The position numbers were made by a program, and so were the translations under genes. A stretch of 6,734 nt of DNA from Chloroflexota bacterium (GTDB lineage Bacteria; Chloroflexota; Anaerolineae; Ardenticatenales; Ardenticatenaceae), in assembly GCA_003520455.1 (NCBI GenBank), contig DOUV01000539.1, positions 1 to 6,734 on the forward strand, read 5' to 3'. Shown here in pieces: positions 1 to 6,633 of the stretch (its first letter is position 1; every line of letters begins with the position of its first letter). Under the pieces are notes generated by a model. That model was not told the DNA's origin and did no database searches. It worked only from the letters and a program-made list of their open reading frames with translations.

Positions 1-501
1 ACCATCGGCACGGGCATCGGCGGCGGCGGTATGGTCAACGACCGCTTGATACACGGCCTGATCCACCCGGAGATGGGCCACATCCGCATTCCTCACAACC
101 GGGACGCCGACCCCTACGCCGGTTCGTGCCCCTATCACGGCGATTGCCTGGAAGGGATGGCCTCGGGCCCGGCGCTGGAGGGGCGCTGGGGCCAGCGGGG
201 GGAGACACTCCCGCCCGACCACCCGGCCTGGCCGCTGGAGGCTCACTACCTGGCCTTGGGCCTCGTCAACTTCATCTGTACCCTGTCGCCTCAGCGCATC
301 GTGATGGGGGGCGGCGTGATGAAGGCACCCGGGCTCTTCCCGATGGTGCGACAGAAGGTGCAGGCGCTGCTCAATGGCTACGTCCAGGCGCCGGAGATTC
401 TCGAGCGCATCAACGAGTACATCGTGCCGCCCGGCTTGGGCGACCGGGCCGGGGTGCTGGGCGCGATCGCTCTGGCGCAGCAGGCAGAGCGCGCAGCCTG
501 A
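1..501 (+). CDS. ROK-family sugar kinase (fructokinase-like), C-terminal part
   Basis: The frame is open from base 1 to a TGA at 499-501, giving 166 residues with the N-terminus outside the window. ROK kinases phosphorylate hexoses with ATP in the cytosol and are usually about 290-320 aa, so roughly half is present. The fragment begins with the glycine-rich phosphate-binding stretch TGIGGGG (residues 4-10). Next comes EMGHI (24-28) and the zinc-binding cluster [10 protein letters not shown] (43-52), where H27, C43, H46 and C49 are the expected metal ligands. [14 protein letters not shown] (51-64) and RIVMGGGVM (99-107 approximately) are typical of the fructokinase branch (Bacillus YdhR/GmuE type). 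The ATP-site aspartate and the sugar-binding N-terminal lobe are not visible. Fructose is the likeliest substrate, but mannose or another hexose cannot be excluded. A strong hairpin lies 20 bases downstream, so the transcription unit probably ends here. Confidence 0.9.
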   Translation, partial: TIGTGIGGGGMVNDRLIHGLIHPEMGHIRIPHNRDADPYAGSCPYHGDCLEGMASGPALEGRWGQRGETLPPDHPAWPLEAHYLALGLVNFICTLSPQRIVMGGGVMKAPGLFPMVRQKVQALLNGYVQAPEILERINEYIVPPGLGDRAGVLGAIALAQQAERAA

Positions 502-521
502 AACTTGCGGTGGCCGGCGGA

Positions 522-553
522 GGTGCGACGCACGTCAGAACGTGCGTCGCACC
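522..553. terminator. Perfect 14-bp stem, 4-nt loop hairpin after the ROK gene
   Basis: The arms at 522-535 (GGTGCGACGCACGT) and 540-553 are exact reverse complements around the tetraloop CAGA. The hairpin starts 20 bases after the ROK kinase stop. There is no T-tract on either side, so it is not a canonical intrinsic terminator. A terminator, an mRNA 3'-end stabiliser, or one copy of a dispersed palindromic repeat would all fit. No second copy occurs in this window. Confidence 0.6.
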
Positions 554-701
554 CCCATCCGAACAGACGGCACTCGCATGCCACCCAGCGCGGTTCACTG
601 CGCCGTCTGCCTTCGAAGTCGAAGCCGTTCGCCGTGGGAGGGTTGTCTCGCAATCAGTGGCAGATCGTGATCGACGGGCAGTCCAGTTCAAGGAGGCACC
701 G

Positions 702-1031
702 ATGGACACCAAACAGCGGGGAGAGGAATCGAGACCTGGGAGGATGCAGAGGCTGGTGGCAGAAGCCCAGCAGGCGGCTACCGAAATACGAGAAGCCCAC
801 GAGGAGATGCAGCAGGCGGTCGAGAAGGCACAGCGCGCGGCGGAGAAAGCGCAGACGGCCGCCGAGAAGGCAAGGCAGGTGGCGGAGGAAGCGCAGGGCG
901 TGGCGGATGAGGAGCACGAACTGCTGGAGAAAGCCCGCCAGACGGCGGAAGAGGCCTGGCAGAGCGTACAAGAGCTGTATCAGACGATGGAAGGCATCAT
1001 CGAATACCTGAAAAAGCGTTCGGGGCGTTAG
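702..1031 (+). CDS. Small alanine-rich coiled-coil protein of unknown function
   Basis: The product has 109 residues. The start is fixed by a full AGGAGG at 691-696, five bases before the ATG; the frame stays open upstream, but nothing there looks coding. After a short polar head (residues 1-17), residues 18-101 read as twelve consecutive heptads without a break (for example AVEKAQR, AAEKAQT, AAEKARQ, VAEEAQG). Ala, Val, Leu or Met recur at heptad places 1, 2 and 5, and Glu, Lys, Arg or Gln elsewhere. This predicts one long amphipathic helix with a small-residue core, like an alanine zipper or helical bundle. The end (EYLKKRSGR) is basic. No signal peptide, cysteine or enzyme motif is present, so it is probably a soluble structural, scaffold or phasin-like protein. 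I do not recognise the family. Downstream, only two bases separate its stop from the methyltransferase relic. Confidence 0.8.
   Translation: MDTKQRGEESRPGRMQRLVAEAQQAATEIREAHEEMQQAVEKAQRAAEKAQTAAEKARQVAEEAQGVADEEHELLEKARQTAEEAWQSVQELYQTMEGIIEYLKKRSGR
753..1004 (+). repeat. Twelve tandem 21-bp (heptad) units within the coiled-coil gene
   Basis: Translation of this stretch divides cleanly into twelve seven-residue units. The central units (about 816-899) are also similar at the DNA level, built on variants of GCGGAGAAAGCGCAG. This suggests growth by tandem duplication of a 21-bp unit. The outer units keep the helical pattern but have diverged in sequence. Confidence 0.7.
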
Positions 1032-1033
1032 TC

Positions 1034-1327
1034 GTGTTGAGGCGATGGTCGCGTGTCAACGGATCCGGCTATGGAGAAACACTGCGGGCCTCCTTCGCCC
1101 AGAACGTCGGGGTCAAGCAGATCGTCGGCTTCGGCCACGCACCAATCTTCGAGGACGCCGACGTCTTCCCGGGTATCGTCGTGGTACGCAATCCGGTGTC
1201 TGAGCGCGACGAGCGCGTGGACGTCCACCCGCAGATGTGCCTCTTCCCGCCCGAGTGCCTCGGGCGGGTGGAGCTTACCACCTTCGTGCGTGATCATAGC
1301 CAGAAGCAGCCGAAGGAGCGGGCATAA
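1034..1327 (+). pseudogene. Remnant of an Eco57I/TaqI-like DNA methyltransferase (type IIG or BREX/PglX-like)
   Basis: The open frame runs from a GTG at 1034 to TAA at 1325-1327 and gives about 97 residues. Its core reads GSGYGETLRASFAQN, then VKQIVGFGHAPIFEDADVF, then PGIVVVRNP. This matches the family's stretch after the catalytic NPPY region, where a 'GYGxxLR...' helix is followed by 'I.DFG...FxDA..FP.I.V.RK'. Full-length members usually exceed 800 aa. Here the SAM-binding motif I, the NPPY motif and the whole target-recognition region are absent, and similarity fades near HSQKQPKERA. No ribosome-binding site precedes the GTG, which lies two bases after the upstream stop. The simplest reading is a dead internal piece left by deletion or recombination. 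The family call is from memory of the motif pattern, and a short expressed peptide cannot be ruled out. Confidence 0.6.
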
Positions 1328-1411
1328 TCGTTTCTGGTAGGAGATGGTGGGACGGGCTGTCTCGGCCACACGCTGTAGTAGAGGGTACAATGTCTTCAGG
1401 AGGGACAAGCG

Positions 1412-1918
1412 ATGAATCTTCGATCAATCCAGAAACCGCTCAAGGAACGGTACCGCGCCGACCCGAGCGCTTCGCGGATTACGCTCACGGCGCGCGGCAG
1501 CGAAACCGACACGGCCATGGTCTGCTCGGTGGATATCGGCCGCGCGATCTACGCGGCGCAGGCCCATACCGGTGTTGGCGGCGCCGGCACGGCGGCATGC
1601 TCGGGCGACCTCTTGTTGGGAGCGCTGGGGGCCTGCGCTCAGATCACCTGCCAGATGGTGGCTGCGGCGATGGGGATTCCCGTGGAGCGGATTGAGGTTG
1701 TTGTCGAGGGGAACCTGGATCTGCGGGGCACATTGGGCGTTTCAAAGGAGGTTCCCGTCGGCTTCGAGCAGATCCGCGTTCGGTTCGAGATCGACGCGCC
1801 CGAGGCGACGGAGCAACAATTGAGTGCCCTTCAGGAGAAAACAGAGCAGTACTGCGTCGTGATGCAGACCTTGCTCAATCCCGCGCTGATCCAGCCGGAA
1901 TGGGTCCAGGTGCGATAA
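1412..1918 (+). CDS. OsmC/Ohr-family protein (thiol peroxidase-like)
   Basis: The product has 168 residues, close to the usual 130-180 for this family. The start is set by AGGAGGG at 1398-1404, seven bases before the ATG. OsmC/Ohr proteins are cytosolic homodimers that reduce organic hydroperoxides with a reactive cysteine pair. The expected cysteines are visible: C75 in the helix LGALGACAQIT and C148 in YCVVMQTL, the equivalent of the usual 'CPV.QTL' motif. C38, C63 and C80 are additional. The sequence TGVGGAGTAACSGDLLLGAL (54-73) is the typical approach to the first active cysteine. The C-terminal part (92-130) alternates as expected for the family's beta sheet. It resembles the broad OsmC-like branch more than classic Ohr, so the substrate is uncertain. 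It appears to be a single-gene unit, lying between two broken genes and convergent with the second. Confidence 0.88.
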   Translation: MNLRSIQKPLKERYRADPSASRITLTARGSETDTAMVCSVDIGRAIYAAQAHTGVGGAGTAACSGDLLLGALGACAQITCQMVAAAMGIPVERIEVVVEGNLDLRGTLGVSKEVPVGFEQIRVRFEIDAPEATEQQLSALQEKTEQYCVVMQTLLNPALIQPEWVQVR

Positions 1919-2212
1919 TGTGAAGAGGACGCCACGGTTGCCAAAAAAGAAGTAGCTGCGTTGCGGTAACTGGTAGCAGGTCATTCCGTAGAGCATGTAG
2001 ACCACGTTCGCCGCGAGGGGATGCCTCGTCTCCATCAGCACAGGGGCGAGGTAAGCACCGCCGAGATAGACGATGACCAAGCCATTCAGCATCAAGAGCC
2101 AGTGGCAGGTGAACCCGAGGACCAGCCGCTGAACCACGATCACCAGAGCGCGCGTCTTGCCGGTGGCGGGCTGTGCTCGCGGGTCGCTGACACATTCATC
2201 CCCGTGATTCAA
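1919..2212 (-). pseudogene. N-terminal remnant of a DUF2085-family membrane protein
   Basis: Read on the - strand from a TTG at 2210-2212, 98 residues resemble the start of DUF2085 integral membrane proteins. A basic head is followed by a hydrophobic helix (about 38-60, WLLMLNGLVIVYLGGAYLAP), then YMLYGMTCYQLPQRSYFFFG (72-91). That last stretch corresponds to the family signature 'LCHQLPeRSyFlFG', here with Tyr in place of the usual His (Y80). The second half of the family, with further membrane helices and a Cys/Arg-rich motif, is missing. Beyond residue 98 the frame continues to 1742, but only as the antisense of osmC. No ribosome-binding site precedes the TTG. The molecular function of DUF2085 is not established. 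I infer a truncated, inactive gene. The family call rests on the single signature plus the preceding helix. Confidence 0.6.
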
Positions 2213-2317
2213 TCGAGCGGGTAGCAGGTGGCAGTGAGGAGAAGCCTTGCTTTCTTCAACGATGATGCTGGTGCTCGTCGCCAGGAATCCGCTGAAAAGA
2301 GCAGCCTGCCACTTTAG
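2213..2317. other. Intergenic stretch with imperfect inverted repeat
   Basis: This 105-bp gap separates the DUF2085 relic from the end of the large - strand gene. GGTAGCAGGTGGCAG (2220-2234) and the opposite strand of 2306-2322 share GGTAGC and GTGGCAG with a short gap, and they face each other across about 70 bases. The right arm includes the large gene's stop codon. It could form a long weak stem in the mRNA tail. No T-rich terminator is visible. Confidence 0.3.
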
Positions 2318-5300
2318 CTACCTGTTGCGCTTGACGAAGAGTTCACTGATCGTCCACGGATACCAGGGCGTCTGGTTGATCTGCCGGATCGAGATGTAGC
2401 GGCCCACGAAGACGTTGTCGAAGTCCAGGTGGATCTTGTTCCAATTGCTGGGAACCTGGTACATCGTTTCCCACTTCTTGCCATCGGGCGAGATTTGGAG
2501 CAGGAAGCCGCGCGGGTACTCCTCGTGCGGGCCATTGTTGAGGATGAAGCCCTTGACCTCCTCTTGCTGACCCATGTCGAGGAGGAACCACATATCCGCA
2601 GTCTGGGGCGCGCCGGTGGTCCAGACAGTGTCCTCCCGGTTGTCGAAGGCCCGCGCCACATCAGCATTGTTGTGGCTGGCATCGGCCACCCACAGCGGGT
2701 TCTCGTGGAGGCTGATCTCGCTGATCAGCCAGCGGGTGTTATCGCTGACGGTGCCGGTCTGCTCGATGCGAACGCAGCGAACGTTGATCGGATTGAAGAG
2801 CGCGCGGATGTCCTCGTTGTTCGAGGCCCGCTCGGCTACGGTGATCCAGTTGGCGCCGTCGGGCGAGACCCGGACGCGGTAGCCGGCGGCGAAGCCGTGA
2901 CCGGGGCTGGCGACGGTCACCATATCGATCGGCTTGAGCTGACCGATGTCTACCTGGAAGAACATGTCTGGTTGCTGCGCCACCCGGCTTGACCAGGACG
3001 TATGGGGGTCGCGGTCGATCGCCCGCTCGACCTCGGCCGGATTGTGGCTGGCGGTTGCGATCCAGCCGTTCGTCGCTGGCGGCTGCGCCTGAATGCTGAT
3101 GGCCGCACGCAGCGGCGATACGCCGCGATCCTTGAACCAGCTGACCCCTTCTTCCACCAGGTCCCACTCGAGCGTGTAGCCGCCAGGGCGGTCCGGCGTG
3201 GCAAACGCAGCGGCGAAAGCCACTTCCTCATCCGGGGCGATGTCTTTGGGTAGGGCCGTGCGCAGGTCCCCGAGCGCCGAGACGAGATTCCCCGCCCCGT
3301 CGTACCAGTGATACCCAACGCGAACCGGATTCGGGCTGCCCGCCTTCCATGGGCGACTCCCGCTATTCTTGAAGCGCAGACTGGCGCGCGCGGATGGGCT
3401 GACAACCAACTCGGTGGGCACACGGTGCTCCAACCAGGCCACATCCCACTCTGGCCGCGTCGGCACGGTCGCAACGACCTCGACCGCGAGATCCAGCGGC
3501 TGGACACCCTGGTCGCTGAACCAGGTGACCTGCTCTTCGACCAGCTCCCAGCGCAAGGTGTAACGGCCAGGGCTGCCCGGCGCGCGGATGATGACTCCCG
3601 TGAGGGTGACGACCCCATCGGGTGGGACATCGTTGGGGAGCAGGGCGCGGAACTCGTCGAGGACGTTGGCCTCAGCCCCGTCCTCCAGCCAGTTGTTTGC
3701 CAGGGTCACAGGCATCGGCCCGCCGGCGCGCCAGGTCTGGCTCCCATGGTTTCGAAGCTGGAAGCTCACCCTGGTCGATTGGCCAGGCAGCAACTGAGCG
3801 GGAACGGTGTGCTGCAGGTACTCCACCGCGTAGGCCGGGCGGGGCGGCGCGACCTGGACGGGGAAGCTCCCTGGGTTGGACGTTGGGTCGGGGAACCAGG
3901 TGACGCCTTCCTTCACCAGGCCGAGATCGAGTCGGTAGGGGCCGGCCACGCTCGGCGGCGCAATCTCCGCGTCTTGAATCACCACACCCTCGCCCGGCTT
4001 GACGTCGTTCGGCAGCGGGGTGCGGATGTCGCGCCAGGTCCCTTCGACCGGCTGGCCGTCCGCCGTTCGCCAGTGGTAGCCAAAGCGGGTAATCCCGGCA
4101 CCGTCCGGCTTACTGGCCAGCCAGGTCTCGGTGCCCGTGTTCTTGACCGTGACTCGACCGGAGACCGGCTCCCCCGCGCGCATCTCGCGCGGGATCTCTA
4201 CCGCCAGCCACTCGAACGCGAGCGGCGGACCACTCGGCTCGACCGTCACGTTGAGCACAAGCGGCTGGCCGCCTACCTGGCGGAACCAGGCTTCGAGCTC
4301 ACTGACCATGTCAACCCGGAGTTGGTAGCGGCCTGGTTCGGGTGGGGCCTGAAGGATGACATTGTCGATTTGGACCTGCTGACCGGGGGCGACATCTGTC
4401 GGAAGCGGCCCGCGGGTCGGCCCCTCGATCTCCTGACTGTTGGCGCCGATCCAGTGATAGCCGAGGTGTACCTGACCCTTCTCGGGCGGACCCTGGCGCC
4501 ACGGACGACTTCCGGCGTTGCGGACAACGAACGAGGCGCTGACGCGATCGCCGGCCCTGATCGTGGCCGGTACGCTCTGGCTGAGCCATTGGGCTCGCAG
4601 CGGCGGGACCACCTCGCCAACCCGCACGCCCTGGACGAACGGCTTGCCCGGCCCGAGAGCGCTGATCCAGCGCTCGAATCCCTTCTGGTAGAGGTCTAGC
4701 ACCAGGGTGTCGTCGCCGGGTTGGGCGGGCGTGTTGACCTGAAGCGTCAGGCCGGTTTCCTCGGACGGTGCCATGTCGGTCGGGAGGGCAAAGTACTGCA
4801 TCTCGCCGACGCGTGCGCCGGCGCCGTCGGTCCACCAAGCGACCAGCGTGCTGCGAGAATAGCCGTCGTTGCGCCAGGGCAGCCGTCCCGCATTGACCAG
4901 CGTCCCCGCCAGGGTGATCCGGCTCTGAGGCGGAACGCCTCCGCTCACCGTAAAACCACGGAAGACCGCCTGCCAGTTGGGCGGAACGGGCGGGCGCGGG
5001 ACGTTCTGTCCGACGGCCGACGCAACCTGGAAAACTCGCCCGCTGCTCGGATCACCCCAGGTGAAGCGTTGGTTGACCCAGGTTGGGTCGGGCGAGGTCG
5101 CGATGAACGCGTGGGCCGAGCCGAGGTAGCTGAAGCGCTGGATGTTGGTCAACCACCAAACATACTGGGCGGCCTGTTCCTGCTCCGAGAGCGGAATACC
5201 GCTCTGGCCGTTGGAGTTTCCGTATTCAGTGACCTCGATCAGCTTGTGCGGGTACCTGGCGCGGTAGGTCTGGTAGCGCCCGCCCCACACATCGTCCCGG

Positions 5301-6529
5301 TACGTGTTGGGCGCGTTCGCTGGGGTCTGCCAGTAGATGTGACACCCCAGCCAGTCGCTGATCTCGATCGCCTCACGAGCCCAGTCGAGCCACTGCAGAT
5401 CGTTGTGAGGTACAGCGAGGCCGGGGAAGCCGAAGAGCGCCCACGGGTTGCGCTGCTTGAGGATGGCGAAGACCTGTTTGTACCATGCCTGGAAGTCGCG
5501 CGCGTCCTGCTCGGTCTGCCCCCAACCCTCCAGACCCGTGAGGTGATTAGGCTCGTTGTGGATCTCATATTTGAGGATGCTGAACTTCTTGCCGAACCGC
5601 TCGATAAGGGGCTGGAATTCGTCCGCGAACTGTTGGGGCGGAACAACGCTGCCACGCGGCATGTGCGTGTACAGCCGCACGATGAACTCCATTTGGGGGT
5701 TCATCCCGCGGAGCGCGGCGTAGACCTCGTCGCTGAGAAAGCTCAGCGTCTTCATGGATTCGACGCGTGCCTGGCGCACGATCTCGTAGTCGACCGGAGT
5801 GAAGACGGCGTCGTTGCGCGCGTGCAGACCGACGAGCGGCCGGTTGCGAGTGACAGCCGGCGCCGGTTGCGGGCTGGGCCCCGGGGTCTCCCCGGCCTCC
5901 AGCGCCCTCCGCATCCCGTCGAGGCTGATCTCAGTCCCCGGGCATTCGGTGGCGCCGAAACCGACGGAGGCGCGCAACTCCCGGTGTCCCTGGACCCTGG
6001 ACAGCGCCACCCGGTATCGCGCCTGCAGCTCGCGAAGGAGTTCGAGAAGCGCCGCCCACTGCGGCTGCGTCGGGGTCGTGTTGGTATCGGGAATCCGGAT
6101 TTGAGTGCCGTCACGGTAGAGAATCCGATTGCGGCTGAACCAGCCCAGGAGGCAGATGGCGACGTAGTGGTTGTTGAAGTACTGCCCCCGCTCGAGCTCG
6201 ACCCACTGTCGCCACTTGTCCGGCTCTTTATTCTTGTCGGGTTCATTCAGCCCGCAGTGAAAGGGCGGAATCGCCTCATCGAGAACAGAGAAGACCGTGC
6301 CGTCGGCGCCAATGATGTAATTGTAGCCGCCGTGCGCCCAGCCGAGGGTCTTCACGTGGTAGTCGAAGACCTGCTGCGGGGTCGTGCTCGGCGCGCCACT
6401 GGCCGGATCGGCACTGCCATAGCCGGTGTGGTGAACGGCGATGCCCTCGATCGCACCAGGGCGTTTCCAATCCTTATAGTTATTATAATTGGGCATCTGC
6501 GCCCGAAGATCCACGATCTTGAGGGCCAT
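2318..6529 (-). CDS. Giant modular amidase / glycoside hydrolase with Ig-like and discoidin domains
   Basis: The product has 1403 residues, starting at the ATG at 6527-6529 because AGGGAG lies five bases upstream; the in-frame ATG at 6580 has no such site. Residues 3-210 form a PGRP/amidase_2-type N-acetylmuramoyl-L-alanine amidase. The metal ligands are the HHTG pair (H33/H34), H182 in GHRE and C196 in ATECPG, with Tyr in GGYNYIIGADG (67-77). After a Pro-rich linker (215-227), residues 230-505 form a clan GH-A TIM barrel. E326 in EIHNEPN is the likely acid/base and E435 in VTEYGN the likely nucleophile. Residues 517-1148 are five NBR1/FW-like Ig repeats, and 1152-1275 and 1277-1403 are two F5/8 type C domains. 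It probably cleaves peptidoglycan and another glycan while held to a surface. No signal peptide, anchor or membrane segment is visible. The GH family and substrate are not identifiable by eye. Confidence 0.9.
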   Translation of the reverse strand: MALKIVDLRAQMPNYNNYKDWKRPGAIEGIAVHHTGYGSADPASGAPSTTPQQVFDYHVKTLGWAHGGYNYIIGADGTVFSVLDEAIPPFHCGLNEPDKNKEPDKWRQWVELERGQYFNNHYVAICLLGWFSRNRILYRDGTQIRIPDTNTTPTQPQWAALLELLRELQARYRVALSRVQGHRELRASVGFGATECPGTEISLDGMRRALEAGETPGPSPQPAPAVTRNRPLVGLHARNDAVFTPVDYEIVRQARVESMKTLSFLSDEVYAALRGMNPQMEFIVRLYTHMPRGSVVPPQQFADEFQPLIERFGKKFSILKYEIHNEPNHLTGLEGWGQTEQDARDFQAWYKQVFAILKQRNPWALFGFPGLAVPHNDLQWLDWAREAIEISDWLGCHIYWQTPANAPNTYRDDVWGGRYQTYRARYPHKLIEVTEYGNSNGQSGIPLSEQEQAAQYVWWLTNIQRFSYLGSAHAFIATSPDPTWVNQRFTWGDPSSGRVFQVASAVGQNVPRPPVPPNWQAVFRGFTVSGGVPPQSRITLAGTLVNAGRLPWRNDGYSRSTLVAWWTDGAGARVGEMQYFALPTDMAPSEETGLTLQVNTPAQPGDDTLVLDLYQKGFERWISALGPGKPFVQGVRVGEVVPPLRAQWLSQSVPATIRAGDRVSASFVVRNAGSRPWRQGPPEKGQVHLGYHWIGANSQEIEGPTRGPLPTDVAPGQQVQIDNVILQAPPEPGRYQLRVDMVSELEAWFRQVGGQPLVLNVTVEPSGPPLAFEWLAVEIPREMRAGEPVSGRVTVKNTGTETWLASKPDGAGITRFGYHWRTADGQPVEGTWRDIRTPLPNDVKPGEGVVIQDAEIAPPSVAGPYRLDLGLVKEGVTWFPDPTSNPGSFPVQVAPPRPAYAVEYLQHTVPAQLLPGQSTRVSFQLRNHGSQTWRAGGPMPVTLANNWLEDGAEANVLDEFRALLPNDVPPDGVVTLTGVIIRAPGSPGRYTLRWELVEEQVTWFSDQGVQPLDLAVEVVATVPTRPEWDVAWLEHRVPTELVVSPSARASLRFKNSGSRPWKAGSPNPVRVGYHWYDGAGNLVSALGDLRTALPKDIAPDEEVAFAAAFATPDRPGGYTLEWDLVEEGVSWFKDRGVSPLRAAISIQAQPPATNGWIATASHNPAEVERAIDRDPHTSWSSRVAQQPDMFFQVDIGQLKPIDMVTVASPGHGFAAGYRVRVSPDGANWITVAERASNNEDIRALFNPINVRCVRIEQTGTVSDNTRWLISEISLHENPLWVADASHNNADVARAFDNREDTVWTTGAPQTADMWFLLDMGQQEEVKGFILNNGPHEEYPRGFLLQISPDGKKWETMYQVPSNWNKIHLDFDNVFVGRYISIRQINQTPWYPWTISELFVKRNR
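2321..3076 (-). repeat. Two tandem F5/8 type C (discoidin, CBM32-like) domains
   Basis: Residues 1152-1275 and 1277-1403 of the large protein are related to each other. Each has W.A.ASHN.A.V.RA.D, then a Trp-containing T.W stretch, then D.G, then a 'G....v.SPDG..W' strand and 'ISE' near the end. This is the discoidin fold signature. Such domains bind glycans or surfaces through loops at one end of the barrel. The protein ends 10 residues after the last ISE, so nothing follows the second domain. Confidence 0.85.
3086..4981 (-). repeat. Five tandem Ig-like (NBR1/FW-type) repeats, about 125 aa each
   Basis: Within the large protein, repeats fall near residues 517-640, 644-765, 769-895, 898-1020 and 1025-1148. 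Repeats 2-5 share one consensus. A 'VP..l..G' entry leads to N.GS..W, then YHW (NNW in the fourth), then LP.DV.PG, then PG.Y.L, and finally a 'lv.e...WF..' strand before the next unit. Repeat 1, next to the glycosidase, is the most divergent: it has AWWTDG and LPTDMAP instead and lacks the WF strand. This pattern matches NBR1/FW-type Ig domains, which in bacteria serve as spacers or binding modules. The conserved tryptophans are visible in each unit. Confidence 0.8.
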
Positions 6530-6534
6530 AGTTT

Positions 6535-6540
6535 CTCCCT
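6535..6540 (-). promoter_or_regulatory. Ribosome-binding site that fixes the large gene's start, inside a dyad
   Basis: AGGGAG on the - strand lies five bases before the ATG at 6529, which favours MALKIV as the N-terminus over the longer frame from 6580. The site is one half of the palindrome CTCCC-T-GGGAG (6535-6545). An overlapping perfect 8-bp palindrome, GAGCGCTC, lies at 6543-6550. In the mRNA, CUCC and GGAG could pair around CAG and partly hide the site. Confidence 0.7.
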
Positions 6541-6580
6541 GGGAGCGCTCAGACCGGGTGGGGGGGGAGACTCGATGCAT

Positions 6581-6628
6581 TCCGATCGGATCGCCGGATC
6601 ACCCGAAAATCCCCGCTCGTCGGATCAC
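6581..6628. promoter_or_regulatory. Cluster of CGGATC repeats and a palindrome in the 5' leader
   Basis: TCCGATCGGA (6581-6590) is a perfect 10-bp palindrome. CGGATC occurs at 6587, 6595 and 6621, and the last two copies extend to CGGATCAC. A G8 run lies at 6560-6567, between this cluster and the start codon. Repeated short sites before a single large gene are compatible with regulator binding, but no regulator or known operator matches. Confidence 0.3.
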
Positions 6629-6633
6629 GTATG

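Noticed and set aside
643..671. TTGTCT with a 17-base spacing to CGTGAT as a promoter for the coiled-coil gene
   Set aside because: The -10 matches only half of the consensus, so it is no better than chance in this stretch.
126..701. A 192-codon upstream extension of the coiled-coil gene's frame, overlapping the ROK kinase
   Set aside because: It is Gly/Arg/Ala-rich shadow sequence lying over a well-supported gene, and the AGGAGG at 691-696 clearly sets the start at 702.
1386..1391. TACAAT as a -10 box for osmC
   Set aside because: No acceptable -35 lies 16-18 bases upstream, and transcription would begin on top of the ribosome-binding site at 1398-1404.
1028..1408. A 126-codon open frame on the - strand between the coiled-coil gene and osmC
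   Set aside because: The + strand reading has recognisable methyltransferase motifs over the same bases, while the - strand product shows no family pattern and has no ribosome-binding site.
3308..4699. A 463-codon open frame on the + strand opposite the Ig-like repeats
   Set aside because: Its apparent internal periodicity comes from the antisense of the Ig repeats. There is no good start site and no recognisable motif.
6529..6580. A longer N-terminus of the large protein starting at 6580
   Set aside because: No ribosome-binding site precedes it. The 17 added residues are polar and lie before a good AGGGAG site and the natural start of the amidase fold.
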